Shown: in pieces, positions 38,502 through 49,614 of the stretch
Layout: each line of letters begins with the position of its first letter
How positions within the stretch are numbered: position 1 is the first letter of the stretch
Translations under genes and position numbers: made by a program
Notes under the pieces: model-generated
Database searches by the model: none
What the model was told of the DNA's origin: nothing
The model's input: the letters and a program-made list of their open reading frames with translations, nothing else
DNA from: DASQDN01 sp963825845
Lineage (GTDB): Bacteria; Acidobacteriota; Terriglobia; Bryobacterales; Bryobacteraceae
Reading direction: 5' to 3'
NCBI GenBank assembly: GCA_963825845.1
Contig: CAWGVL010000057.1
Span: 1 to 64,000, forward strand
Length of the DNA stretch: 64,000 nucleotides

Positions 38502-39527
38502 ATGGACGCGACTCTACTCCTCGTCGTAGTCATCATCGCGGTTGCGCTCGCATTTGATTACATTAACGGCTTTCATGACGCGGCGAATTCTATAGCCACC
38601 ATCGTTGCAACGCGCGTTCTCTCGCCCGGACAGGCCGTAGTCTGGGCCGCGTTTTTCAACTTCATAGCCGCATTCGGATTCGGCACGCATGTGGCGAAAA
38701 CAGTAGTTAAGGGCGTCAATATGGACGTTGTTACGCCATACGTGATTCTGGCCGGGCTCATCGGCGCGATTGCGTGGGACCTGATTACCTGGTACTTCGG
38801 ACTGCCCACCAGTTCGTCCCACGCGCTGCTGGGTGGATACGCGGGAGCAGGCATGGCGAAGGTGGCCATCTCTCGGGGCCTGACGCATAGCTTCGATGCT
38901 CTTAATCCTGAAGCCTGGATTCCGACACTCGTGTTCATCCTGATCGCGCCGCTGCTGGGCATGCTGCTGGCGTATATCTTGATGATCGCCATCTACTGGA
39001 TCTTCAGGAATTCATCACCAAGCCGCATGGACGTCTACTTTCGAAAACTACAGCTTGTATCAGCAGCGATTTTCAGCTTTGCGCACGGTACGAACGATGC
39101 GCAGAAGACCATGGGCATCATCACCGGAGTCTTATTCACGACCGGTATGATTACTGCGCTCGATGTTCCGATTTGGGTGATATTCGCGGCTCATGCTGCC
39201 ATCGGATTAGGCACACTCAGCGGAGGTTGGCGAATCGTCAAGACGATGGGCGGACGGCTTACGCGACTCAAACCACGCGGCGGATTTGCGGCAGAGACCG
39301 CGGCGGCCATCTCCATCCTTTTCTCGAGCGAACTGGGGATGCCGGTATCTACGACTCACGTAATTGCGGGAGCGATCGCTGGCGTTGGCTCCATTCAAAG
39401 AATGAAGGCCGTTCGATGGGGACTGGCTACGACGATTGTGTGGGCTTGGGTGCTGACAATTCCAGCATCGGCGCTGGTGGGCGCGCTTTCTCTGCTGGTT
39501 CTCAGGCTCTTCACGGCTAACGTCTAG
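38502..39527 (+). CDS. pit: Inorganic phosphate transporter, PiT family
   Basis: Cation-coupled phosphate symporter in the inner membrane, 341 residues, intact. The two inverted-repeat signatures are present: FDYINGFHDAANSIATIVATR near residue 18 and FSFAHGTNDAQKTMGIITG near residue 192. The SSSHALLGG and VSTTHVIAGA motifs of the two halves are also complete. About ten membrane segments are visible. It follows the DUF47 gene by 11 bp. Confidence 0.95.
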   Translation: MDATLLLVVVIIAVALAFDYINGFHDAANSIATIVATRVLSPGQAVVWAAFFNFIAAFGFGTHVAKTVVKGVNMDVVTPYVILAGLIGAIAWDLITWYFGLPTSSSHALLGGYAGAGMAKVAISRGLTHSFDALNPEAWIPTLVFILIAPLLGMLLAYILMIAIYWIFRNSSPSRMDVYFRKLQLVSAAIFSFAHGTNDAQKTMGIITGVLFTTGMITALDVPIWVIFAAHAAIGLGTLSGGWRIVKTMGGRLTRLKPRGGFAAETAAAISILFSSELGMPVSTTHVIAGAIAGVGSIQRMKAVRWGLATTIVWAWVLTIPASALVGALSLLVLRLFTANV

Positions 39528-39535
39528 GATGGGAA

Positions 39536-39558
39536 CGGGCGTTCATCGCGAACGCCCG
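39536..39558. terminator. Hairpin between convergent pit and clpP
   Basis: CGGGCGTTC (39536-39544) and GAACGCCCG (39550-39558) form a perfect 9-bp stem with the loop ATCGC, midway between the two convergent stop codons. It has no strong T tract on either side but is well placed as a bidirectional terminator. Confidence 0.6.
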
Positions 39559-39572
39559 CGCCGATCAAATGC

Positions 39573-40199
39573 TTACTTGACCGGCGTCAATTCCCTGCTC
39601 GCGATAATCCGGTCGATCATGCCATATTCGAGCGCCTGCTCCGGCATCATGATGTAGTCGCGATCCACGTCGCGAGCCACACGGTCGATCGGTTGACCCG
39701 TAGCATCCGCCAGAATTCCGTTAAGCGTCTCGCGCATGCGCAAAATTTCTTTCGCGTAGATGTCGATGTCTGCCGCCTGTCCGGCCAGACCGCTCATGGA
39801 GGGCTGGTGGATCAGAATACGCGAGTGCGGGAGGCTGTAGCGCTTGCCTTTGGTCCCAGCGGCAAGCAACACAGCGGCCATCGACGCCGCCTGGCCCACA
39901 CAGTACGTGGCGATGTCCGGCTCAACCAGATTCATCGTGTCGAGAATCGCGAGGCCCGCCGTAATCGACCCACCCGGCGAATTGATATACAAATTGATAT
40001 CTTTCTCCGGGTCCTCGGCTGCCAGGAACAGCATCTGCGCGATGATAAGGTTCGCCACGTTATCATCCACTGGCGTGCCGAGAAAAATAATATTTTCCTT
40101 CAGCAGGCGGGAGTAAATATCGAACGCGCGTTCACCACGCGACGTTTGTTCCACCACCATCGGGACCAGCATGTGGTTATTCTCTTCCTCCAAAATCAA
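39573..40199 (-). CDS. clpP: ATP-dependent Clp protease proteolytic subunit
   Basis: Serine protease chamber that works with ClpX or ClpA. It is 208 residues, intact. The catalytic triad is Ser106 (GQAASMAA), His131 (SRILIHQPS) and Asp180 (DVDRDYIM), with the spacing of E. coli ClpP. INSPGGSITAGLAI marks the oxyanion region. A second Met at residue 10 (MLVPMVVEQTSRGER) is an equally good start. The usual neighbours tig and clpX are not seen in this window. Confidence 0.96.
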   Translation of the reverse strand: MILEEENNHMLVPMVVEQTSRGERAFDIYSRLLKENIIFLGTPVDDNVANLIIAQMLFLAAEDPEKDINLYINSPGGSITAGLAILDTMNLVEPDIATYCVGQAASMAAVLLAAGTKGKRYSLPHSRILIHQPSMSGLAGQAADIDIYAKEILRMRETLNGILADATGQPIDRVARDVDRDYIMMPEQALEYGMIDRIIASRELTPVK

Positions 40200-40352
40200 T
40201 CATATCGGACCGTGTGAACCTAACCGACGTTTCACAGCTTTATCCCGATCTTAAACATCTACACCGGGCCGCAAAGAAACCCGATCGGCGCGCATTGACA
40301 GCTTGGATCGCGGTCTGAGATCGCTCGTTATACCCGGGACTCACGCGATAGA

Positions 40353-42423
<2,071 letters not shown>

Positions 42424-42427
<4 letters not shown>

Positions 42428-42590
42428 GAAACTTTTTCCGGCTGCTGCTGGGACTTCTCCGCGAAATCGGCGACGAGAACGCGTACGCCCGCCACTTGAA
42501 AGCGCACGGCCGGGAACACTCCGCCGCTGAGTGGCGCCGTTTCAGCGAAGAGCGTTTCGAGGCAAGTACTCGCGGGCCAAGTGCTGTTGA
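42424..42590 (+). CDS. YbdD/YjiX family small protein, CstA partner (one frameshift)
   Basis: About 55 residues; the family accompanies CstA-type transporters. The sequence RNFFRLLLGLLREIGDENAYARHLKAHG and WRRFSEERFE fits the family. The open frame runs to 42627, but one missing G near 42561 restores the usual ending G-K-Y-S-R-A-K-C-C and stop at 42588-42590. The start overlaps the cstA stop (ATGA), so translation is coupled. Confidence 0.82.
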
Positions 42591-42623
42591 GCGAAACCCC
42601 TCATCTGATATAGTCCTTCGTCA

Positions 42624-43830
42624 GTGACCCGAAGGACATTCTTTCCGCCGGCAGCGATCGCGCACACACTCGCCTCCGCGCGACTGCGCAAGCCAAACCG
42701 CTCAAACTCAAAATCACGGCCATGAAGACCTTCGTCGTCAACGTCGGCGGATCCAACTGGGCGTTCTGCAAGATCTACACGGACCAGGGACTCGTCGGGC
42801 TCGGTGAAGGCTCCATTACCAGCAAGGAAGCGACACTCGTCGCCGCTATCATGGAGCACGAGCGCTTCCTCATCGGCCAGGATCCCACCGAGATCGAACT
42901 TCTGTGGCAAGGCATGTTCCGTCATCCCCGATGGCGCGGCGGCCCGATCCTGAACAGCGCAATCAGCGCCATCGAAATCGCCTTGTGGGACATTCTCGGA
43001 CAAGCGCTCGGCGTCCCGATCTACAAGCTGCTCGGCGGAGCCGCACGCGAGCGCATCCGGCTGTATAAAGAGTCGGCTCCACACCCGAGGCGTTTCTGAA
43101 AGCGAAGTCCGAAGGCTACACGGCTGCCAAGTCGGGTTCATCGCCATCGAGAAGGACCTCGTCCGACCCGCGCATGCGACTCGCGAAGGCGCCCGAGCAG
43201 TCGAGGCGGTCCGCAAAGCCGTCGGAGACGACTTCGATATCTGCCATCGACGCGCACGGGCGTCTAACCACGACCATGGCAGTCGATTTCTGCACTCGGA
43301 TCGAAGATCTCAGGCCGATGTTCGTCGAAGAAGCGACACAGCTTGAAGACGTCGACGAACTGGCGTATCTACGATCCAAGACCAAAGTCCCGCTCGCGAC
43401 GGGAGAGCGATCTTTCACGAAGTACGGCTTCAGCGAATTCTGCACCCGGCATCTCGTCGACTACATTCAGCCGGACGTCTGTCATGCCGGAGGCATCCTC
43501 GAACTGAAGAAAATCGGATCCATGGCGGAGACCTTCGAATCGAGATGGCGCCGCATAATCCGCAAAGCCTCGTCAGCACCCTCGCATCCATCCATGTCGA
43601 CGCCACCACTCCCAGCGTCGACCATTCAGGAATACGCTCCCGAGAAGCCCGCCTGGGTTGAGGACCTGTTCGAAGGCACGGCCTTGCGAGTCAACAACGG
43701 ATTCGCCGAGCTGCCCGAAAAGCCGGGGCTCGGATGCACACTCAATGAGAAGGTCGCCGCGGCGCATCCCTACAAGCCTGTGACCCGGCCGCACTATGTA
43801 TTCTCCGATGGCGCCGTGGCCGATCAGTAA
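42624..43830 (+). CDS. Mandelate racemase/muconate lactonizing enzyme family (enolase superfamily), frameshifted
   Basis: Probable sugar-acid dehydratase of the galactonate dehydratase type. From ATG 42722: GGSNWAFCKIYTDQGLVGLGEGS, GPILNSAISAIEIALWDILGQALGVPIYKLLGG. Later frames: FVEEATQLEDVDELAYLRSKTKVPLATGER and QPDVCHAGGILELKKIGSMAE, giving part of the metal-ligand set. Upstream GTG 42624 opens a frame with a twin-arginine start (TRRTFFPPAAIAHTLASA) that would join the main frame after one indel near 42690, so the enzyme may be exported. Several frameshifts near 43090-43250 and 43540. Confidence 0.8.
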
Positions 43831-44276
43831 AGCGGAGCGCTGCTGGTCTGGTTTCGCGCAGCCGCAGTCGCGAGTTCGTCGCAGCGATTGTTATCCGCGT
43901 GGCTGGCGTGCCCCTTCGTCCAGGACCAAACGGTCTTGTGCCGCGCGTTCTGCCGGTCCAGTTCTTCCCACAAATCCTGGTTCAACACAGGTTTCTTCTC
44001 CGACGTTCGCCACCCGTTCCGCTTCCAGTTCGCGATCCATTTCTGGATGCCGTTCTTCATGTATTGCGAATCGGTCACGATTTCGACTTCGCAGCCTTCT
44101 CGAAGCGCGCTCAGCCCTTTGACCGCTGCCGTCAATTCCATCCGGTTGTTGGTGGTCTTCGGCTCCGATCCGTACATCTCTTTCTTAAGGTCCCCGTAGC
44201 GAAGAATGCAGGCCCACCCGCCGGGCCCCGGATTGCCGATGCAGGCTCCGTCTGTGATTAACTGGACTTTCTTCAA
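43824..44276 (-). CDS. rnhA: Ribonuclease HI
   Basis: Cleaves RNA in RNA-DNA hybrids. It is intact at 150 residues. Catalytic residues: Asp9 (ITDGACIGNPGPGG), Glu47 (NNRMELTA), Asp69 (VTDSQY), His123 (KGHASH) and Asp133 (NNRCDELA). The ATG overlaps the last codons of dusB by 4 bp, so they are co-transcribed. The 3' end overlaps the convergent enolase-superfamily gene by 7 bp. Confidence 0.96.
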   Translation of the reverse strand: MKKVQLITDGACIGNPGPGGWACILRYGDLKKEMYGSEPKTTNNRMELTAAVKGLSALREGCEVEIVTDSQYMKNGIQKWIANWKRNGWRTSEKKPVLNQDLWEELDRQNARHKTVWSWTKGHASHADNNRCDELATAAARNQTSSAPLY

Positions 44277-45286
44277 GCGACCGCGGCCTCCAGCTCATAG
44301 CTGAAGAATGCATCGACGCAGTCCAGCACTTCCTGCGTTTCCTTCGTTTGATAAATCGCAGTCCGCAGCTTGGACCCGTTGCGGATCCCATGCGTAAAGT
44401 AAGTGGCGAATTGTTTCATTTTGCCGATCGCGTCGGGTTCGCCGCGCTCCACCAGCAGATTGTAGTAGAGACGCATGAGATCGTAGCGCTCGCGGTCCGA
44501 GGGAATCCGATAGCTGCCCGTCTGCAGATATTCCTGGATTTGCGCGAAGATCCAAGGGTTCGATGAAGCCGCGCGGCCGATCATCACTGCGTCGCACCCG
44601 GTTTGCTCGATCATGCGCATTGCGTCTTCGGGCGTCAGGATGTCACCATTGCCGATCACCGGAATCTTGACCGCAGCTTTGGCGCCAGCAATCCGAGTCC
44701 AGTCCGCCTTTCCGCTATAGCCCTGTTCGCGAGTTCTCGGGTGCAGTGCTACAGCCTGCAGCCCGCAATTTTCCGCAAGTTGTGCCATCTGCACGAAGAC
44801 AAGCTCTTGGTCATTCCACCCCGCGCGGAACTTACACGTTAGCGGGATCGTGATCGCTTTCCGCACCGATGTCAGAATCGATTCCACCAGCGGCAGGTCG
44901 CGGAGCAGACCCGAGCCGCCATTGCACTTCACGACCTTATTCACCGGGCAACCGAAATTGATATCGACGATATCGAATCCCATGTCCTGGCAGATGCTTG
45001 CGGCCTCAGACAGGACCTCGGGATCGGAACCGAATAATTGGGCGGAGATCGGCCGCTCGCATTCTTCGAACGCGAGATAGCGCATCGCAAACGTCGGACG
45101 CCGCGCGCCCTTCGACTTGACGATCCCATGGGAACTGGTGAATTCCGTCATCATCAGCCCGCACCCACCCTGATTCCGGATAAGGCGTCGAAACACCGTA
45201 TCCGTCACTCCGGCCATGGGCGCAAGCACGGTTGCCGGTGCGATCCGCACGTGTCCAACCGAGTATTCCTCAGGAAACTCCGCCAT
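44273..45286 (-). CDS. dusB: tRNA-dihydrouridine synthase
   Basis: FMN enzyme that reduces uridine to dihydrouridine in tRNA. I chose ATG 45286 (MAEFPEEYSVGHVRIAPATVLAPMAGVTDTVFRRL); the longer open frame upstream is Gly/Val low-complexity sequence antisense to the next gene. Motifs: DINFGCPVNKVV, GGSGLL, CKFRAGW, ALHPRTREQGYSGKADW and VIGNGDI, with GCDAVMIGRAASSNPWIF for FMN phosphate binding. 337 residues, intact, DusB/DusC-like. Confidence 0.93.
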   Translation of the reverse strand: MAEFPEEYSVGHVRIAPATVLAPMAGVTDTVFRRLIRNQGGCGLMMTEFTSSHGIVKSKGARRPTFAMRYLAFEECERPISAQLFGSDPEVLSEAASICQDMGFDIVDINFGCPVNKVVKCNGGSGLLRDLPLVESILTSVRKAITIPLTCKFRAGWNDQELVFVQMAQLAENCGLQAVALHPRTREQGYSGKADWTRIAGAKAAVKIPVIGNGDILTPEDAMRMIEQTGCDAVMIGRAASSNPWIFAQIQEYLQTGSYRIPSDRERYDLMRLYYNLLVERGEPDAIGKMKQFATYFTHGIRNGSKLRTAIYQTKETQEVLDCVDAFFSYELEAAVA

Positions 45287-45359
45287 TTCTTCATTATCCG
45301 ATAGCGTCGGTCGCAACCGCCTTCTCCTGGTATACGTTAAAGATAACGGAGGGCGCGGT

Positions 45360-46355
45360 ATGAAACCGGTATTGACTTTTGCTCTTGGAGCGCTTCTGGC
45401 GTCAGCGATCGCGGTTTTCGTTGTAAATCGCAAGCCCGCCGAACCCACTGTAGCGTCCATCGCGACCACCGCAGCGCCCGCCGAGAGCCCGGTCGTGGCC
45501 GAGCCTGAACCGGCTCCGGTCCACGAAGCCCCCATCGCCTCAGCCCCCAAGAACAATGGCGGGTTCTCATCTGCGCGACCAGAGCGGCGGCCGTCGCGGC
45601 CGACCAGCTCTTCGTCGACAATCACTTCCACGGCCACGGCGCCGGCCCCACGACCATCCAGCACGACGACGCAGTCGCCCGATACTTCGTCTTCCAGTTC
45701 AGCACCCCAATCGACCACCTCAACAACCGCGCAAGTCGGTGGCCCGCCGCAGACCACTTTGTCGATGCCGCCTCCGCCGGATTCCTCGCGAGCAGTCGAT
45801 TCGACGCCCGCTCCGCCGCCTCGCGTGCCAAAGACGGTCACGATTCCTGCGGGAACGCTTCTTAGCGTCCGAATCGACGACCGGCTTTCCACAGATACTG
45901 TCCACACGGGCGACAGCTTCCGTGCCACCCTCGATCAGCCTCTCGTCATCGATGGCGCGGTCGTTGCAGAACGTGGCGCCCGAATCGAAGGTCGTGTAAC
46001 AGAATCCGATCGAGGCGGAAAAGTTAGCGGTCTTGCGACCTTGGCACTCGAACTTGTCCGGTTGAATACCTCCGATGGCCAGCGTGTCCGCGTGCAAACG
46101 GAAGGTTTTACCAAGACAGCCGAGAAAAGTACGAAGAAGGATGCGGCGAAAGTCGGGATTGGCGCGGGCTTGGGCGCAGCGATCGGCGCCATCGCCGGCG
46201 GCGGCAAGGGTGCAGCTATCGGCGCTGGAGTTGGCGGAGCCGCGGGAACGGGCGCAGTGCTGACTTCCCGGGGCCAAGCGGCCGAAGTTCCTCCGGAAAC
46301 TCGAATGGCGTTTCGATTGCGCGAACCAGTTACGCTAACCGAAAAGTTTAACTAA
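45360..46355 (+). CDS. Envelope protein with Ser/Thr/Pro-rich linker and glycine zipper
   Basis: 331-residue exported or membrane-anchored protein of unknown function. ATG 45360 has GGAGGG 8 bp upstream. Residues 1-20 are hydrophobic (VLTFALGALLASAIAVFVV). A low-complexity Ser/Thr/Pro/Ala linker (about 30-160) follows, then a beta-rich domain (VTIPAGTLLSVRIDDRLSTDTVHTGDSF to VQTEGFTKTAEK) of a kind widespread in Acidobacteriota. A glycine zipper (IGAGLGAAIGAIAGGGKGAAIGAGVGG), which may insert in or pack against a membrane, comes near the end. Confidence 0.75.
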   Translation: MKPVLTFALGALLASAIAVFVVNRKPAEPTVASIATTAAPAESPVVAEPEPAPVHEAPIASAPKNNGGFSSARPERRPSRPTSSSSTITSTATAPAPRPSSTTTQSPDTSSSSSAPQSTTSTTAQVGGPPQTTLSMPPPPDSSRAVDSTPAPPPRVPKTVTIPAGTLLSVRIDDRLSTDTVHTGDSFRATLDQPLVIDGAVVAERGARIEGRVTESDRGGKVSGLATLALELVRLNTSDGQRVRVQTEGFTKTAEKSTKKDAAKVGIGAGLGAAIGAIAGGGKGAAIGAGVGGAAGTGAVLTSRGQAAEVPPETRMAFRLREPVTLTEKFN

Positions 46356-46591
46356 ATCTCACAATAGGTACCTTTTCCTCGAGAACTGCACGCCTTTTAG
46401 AGTCCGGACAGGTACCCATTTACATTTCCTATCCGCGACCGGGCACTTCTTATCTAGTCGGGAAAAGCTCTGAACGTGCATCAGGTAGAAATTACCTGTT
46501 TCGTGTCCTTGTCAACACTCCACGAACCAGAAATCAGTAACTTACAAGTTGGAAGTCAGCTTGCTTAAAGTTTTCTGTGAAAAACATTCAA
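46356..46591. other. Non-coding gap, first part, with CAGGTA repeats
   Basis: AT-richer than its surroundings and without a plausible ORF. The motif GGTACC occurs near 46369 and 46411. CAGGTA (46482-46487) and TACCTG (46493-46498) form a 6-bp hairpin with a 5-nt loop followed by a T-rich stretch. This may end transcription of the glycine-zipper gene. No other feature was seen. Confidence 0.4.
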
Positions 46592-46738
46592 GGCTCAAGG
46601 AAGAAGGGTTGCTCCTCTTTACAAAACCCACTGCGGTAACCGTCCAACCATTAACTACTTCAATAAACAACCCCTGAACCCCCTCCCAACCTCTTCCTTG
46701 AGCCCCAGAATTTAGAATTCTGGGGCTTGTAGTTTTTA
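46592..46738 (+). ncRNA. Candidate structured small RNA with its own terminator
   Basis: GGCTCAAGGAAGA (46592-46604) pairs perfectly over 13 bp with TCTTCCTTGAGCC (46692-46704). Inside, GGGTTG (46606-46611) pairs with CAACCC (46668-46673). The stretch 46671-46691 is C-rich and unpaired (CCCCTGAACCCCCTCCC). The intrinsic terminator at 46702-46738 follows directly and shares three bases (46702-46704) with the closing stem, so the two helices compete at their edge. A weak promoter (TTGCTT at 46561, 17-bp spacer) could start it near 46590. The general layout recalls 6S RNA, but I cannot assign a known family. It could also be a long 3' UTR of the upstream gene. Confidence 0.5.
46702..46738 (+). 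terminator. Strong Rho-independent terminator
   Basis: GCCCCAGAATT (46702-46712) and AATTCTGGGGC (46716-46726) form a perfect 11-bp stem with loop TAG. TTGTAGTTTTT follows on the plus strand. On the minus strand no T tract follows, so it stops plus-strand transcripts, and it lies 347 bp past the last plus-strand stop codon. Confidence 0.85.
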
Positions 46739-46786
46739 CACACCTTATCAGCAAGCAAAAAATGAATCTGCTTTTTACTTGAGTGA

Positions 46787-49478
46787 TCAGGAAGCAACTT
46801 CCTTCTTTGTGGCGCCTGTTGCTACTTGGCGTAGAACATACGGCAGGATCCCGCCGTTCCGGTAATATTCCAATTCCTGCGGAGTATCGATTCGAACAAT
46901 CACCTCAAACGTCTTCTCGGATCCGTCGTCGACTTTCGCACGCACCGTCGCATGCTTTCCCCGCGCAATGGCATCACTGACGTTTTCGACCGAATACGTC
47001 TCATTCCCGGTAAGACCCAGTGACTCGCGAGTCTGTCCCGAGACAAACTGTAATGGAAGCACTCCCATGCCGACCAGGTTTGACCGGTGGATCCGCTCAA
47101 AGCTCTCCGCAATCACAGCTCGCACGCCCAGCAGAAGAACGCCCTTCGCCGCCCAGTCGCGCGAAGACCCGGACCCATACTCCTTTCCGGCGATGATCAT
47201 CAGCGGCACACCTTCGGCCGCGTACTTCACGGAAGCGTCGTAGATGAACATCTTCTCGCCGCTCGGAATGTGCGTCGTCCATCCGCCTTCGGTACCTGGA
47301 GCAAGTTGATTCCGCAGCCGGATATTTGCAAGCGTGCCCCGTACCATAACCTCATGATTGCCGCGGCGCGCGCCGTAGGAATTGAAGTCCGCCGGCTTCA
47401 CGCCTTGTTCGATGAGGTAGCTTGCCCGCCGGGGTATCCACCGGAATCGATCCCGCCGGAGAGATATGATCCGTCGTCACCGAGTCGCCAAGCATCGCGA
47501 GCAGGCGCATCGACGTCAAATCCTGCGATCGGCCCGCTGGGGTCGACCATCGCGTCGAAGTACGGCGGTCTCTTGATGTAAGTCGACGTATCATCCCATG
47601 CGAAGATCTCCCCTCCAACCGACTTCAGGCTGCTCCAGTTCTGGTCGCCCTGGAATACTTCCGAGTATTGCTTCTGGAACATCTCGCCGCGCACTGCGCC
47701 TTCACGACCGCATTCACTTCATCCTGAGTCGGCCAGATATCCTTCAGGAAAATCTTTTTACCTTTGTCGTCCGTTCCTAATGGTTCCTTAACCAGATCGA
47801 TATCGATCGTCCGGCGATCGCGTAAGCGACGACCAGCGGAGGCGAAGCGAGATAATTCGCGCGCACGAGGGAATTGATACGTCCTTCGAAATTGCGATTC
47901 CCGCTCAGAACAGACGCCACGACGAGCTTATTCGATTGAACCGCCTCTGCCACCGGCTCAGGAAGCGGTCCGCTGTTCCCGATACAAGTCGTACAACCGA
48001 ATCCGACCAGGTGGAAGCCCAGTTTCTCCATATAGGGAACCAAGCCCGCGTCCTGGTAATAGTCCATGACAACTTTGGACCCCGGCGCGAGACTCGTTTT
48101 CACGTGAGGCTGAACGGTCAGTCCGCTTTCAACGGCCTTCTTCGCAACCAGACCCGCCGCAAGCATCACGGAGGGATTGGATGTATTCGTGCAACTCGTG
48201 ATGGCCGCGATGACGACAGATCCGTCTTGCACCTCGGCGGCTTTCCCGTTCATGTTGACGACCGTCTTACGAGGCACTTCACCCAAGCCCGTGAGGAAGT
48301 TCTTCTTCACATCTTTCAGGTCGATGCGGTCTTGTGGGCGTTTCGGACCGGCGAGGGAAGGCGTAACTTTCGATAGATCCAACTCGAGCGTGTCGTTATA
48401 CACAGGGTCGGCGCACGTAGGGGTCAGAAAGATTCCCTGCTCCTTCGCGTACGCCTCGACCAGCGCGATCAGGTCCGGCGGCCGGTTTGTCACGCGCAAA
48501 TACTCGAGCGTCTGGTCATCGATCGGGAAGAACCCAATCGTGGCGCCGTATTCCGGAGCCATATTCGCGATCGTCGCGCGATCCGCCAGACTCAATGCGC
48601 TCACGCCTTGGCCGTAGAACTCGACGAAACGTCCGACGACGCCCTTGGCGCGAAGCATCTGCGTTACGGTCAGCACGAGATCCGTCGCAGTCGCCCCTTC
48701 CGCGAGCTTCCCTTTCAACTTGAAACCCACAACCGAAGGCAACAGCATCGAGATCGGCTGACCCAGCATGCACGCCTCTGCCTCGATGCCCCCGACGCCC
48801 CAACCCACGACTCCAAGACCATTGATCATCGTGGTGTGCGAGTCGGTTCCCATCACGGTGTCCGGATAAACCTGAGCACCAGAAGCGGTCTTCTTCGTGA
48901 ACACGACCGGGGCCAAATATTCAAGATTGACCTGGTGGACAATGCCGGTATCGGGAGGCACGACCCGGAAGTTATTGAACGCCGATTGCGCCCATTGAGC
49001 AGCGCGTAGCGTTCTTTATTGCGCTGAAACTCGAGCAGCGCATTGATGCCGAAAGCCTCACTCGATCCGTAACTATCCACCTGCACCGAGTGATCGATCA
49101 CCAGGTCCGCGGGAATAAGCGGATTTGCAAGTGTCGGGTCGGCTCCCATCGCGCGCAGCGCGTCCCGCATCGCCGCAAGATCGCAAACAGCGGGGACGCC
49201 CGTGAAATCCTGCAGCAGCACACGCGCGGGCCGGAACTGGATCTCACGGGCCTTCGCGGACGGATCCCATTTGGCGACATACTCGATATCGCCGGTCGCA
49301 CCGTGCGATCGTCCTCGAACCGAAGCAGGTTCTCCAGCAGGATACGAATTGAAACGGGAATATTCGCTGTGTTCGCAACGCCTGCCTTATCCAGCGCCTC
49401 CAGACGATACATCTGAAAACTCTGGTCTTTGACCTTGAGGGTGGATGCGGCTCCGAAGCTGTTTCTCATAAACTTCAT
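46787..49478 (-). CDS. acnA: Aconitate hydratase A (frameshifted)
   Basis: [4Fe-4S] enzyme converting citrate to isocitrate. From ATG 49478 (MKFMRNSFGAASTLKVKDQSFQMYRLEAL) the protein continues through several frames. DTGIVHQVNLEYLAPVVF and GTDSHTTMINGLGVVGWGVGGIEAEA are typical. The cluster Cys residues are in SCTNTSNPSVM and GCTTCIGNSGPL. The swivelling C-terminal domain has GKEYGSGSSRDWAAKG, ending at 46787. Frameshifts lie near 49290, 48960, 47750, 47600 and 47420. It is divergent from malate synthase, pointing to shared control of acetate/glyoxylate metabolism. Confidence 0.94.
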
Positions 49479-49614
49479 CGTAACGCAGTGGTTCTGTACG
49501 AACTCGCTGCTCATCGCAGAACTCAGAACATTCCTTATGAAGCGGGTGACAGCTTGACGGATAGCGTGCAGGCTCGCCGAGGAAGTCGACTCGGAGTCTT
49601 ATACAATTCTAGGC

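Noticed and set aside
45287..45928. Long N-terminal extension of dusB on the minus strand
   Set aside because: The extension is Gly/Val/Glu low-complexity sequence antisense to the Ser/Thr/Pro linker of the glycine-zipper gene. DusB homologues begin near ATG 45286.
46592..46738. Calling the structured RNA 6S RNA
   Set aside because: Only the general layout (long closing stem, large internal loop) fits. The conserved 6S bubble sequence could not be confirmed and the T-terminator geometry is not diagnostic.
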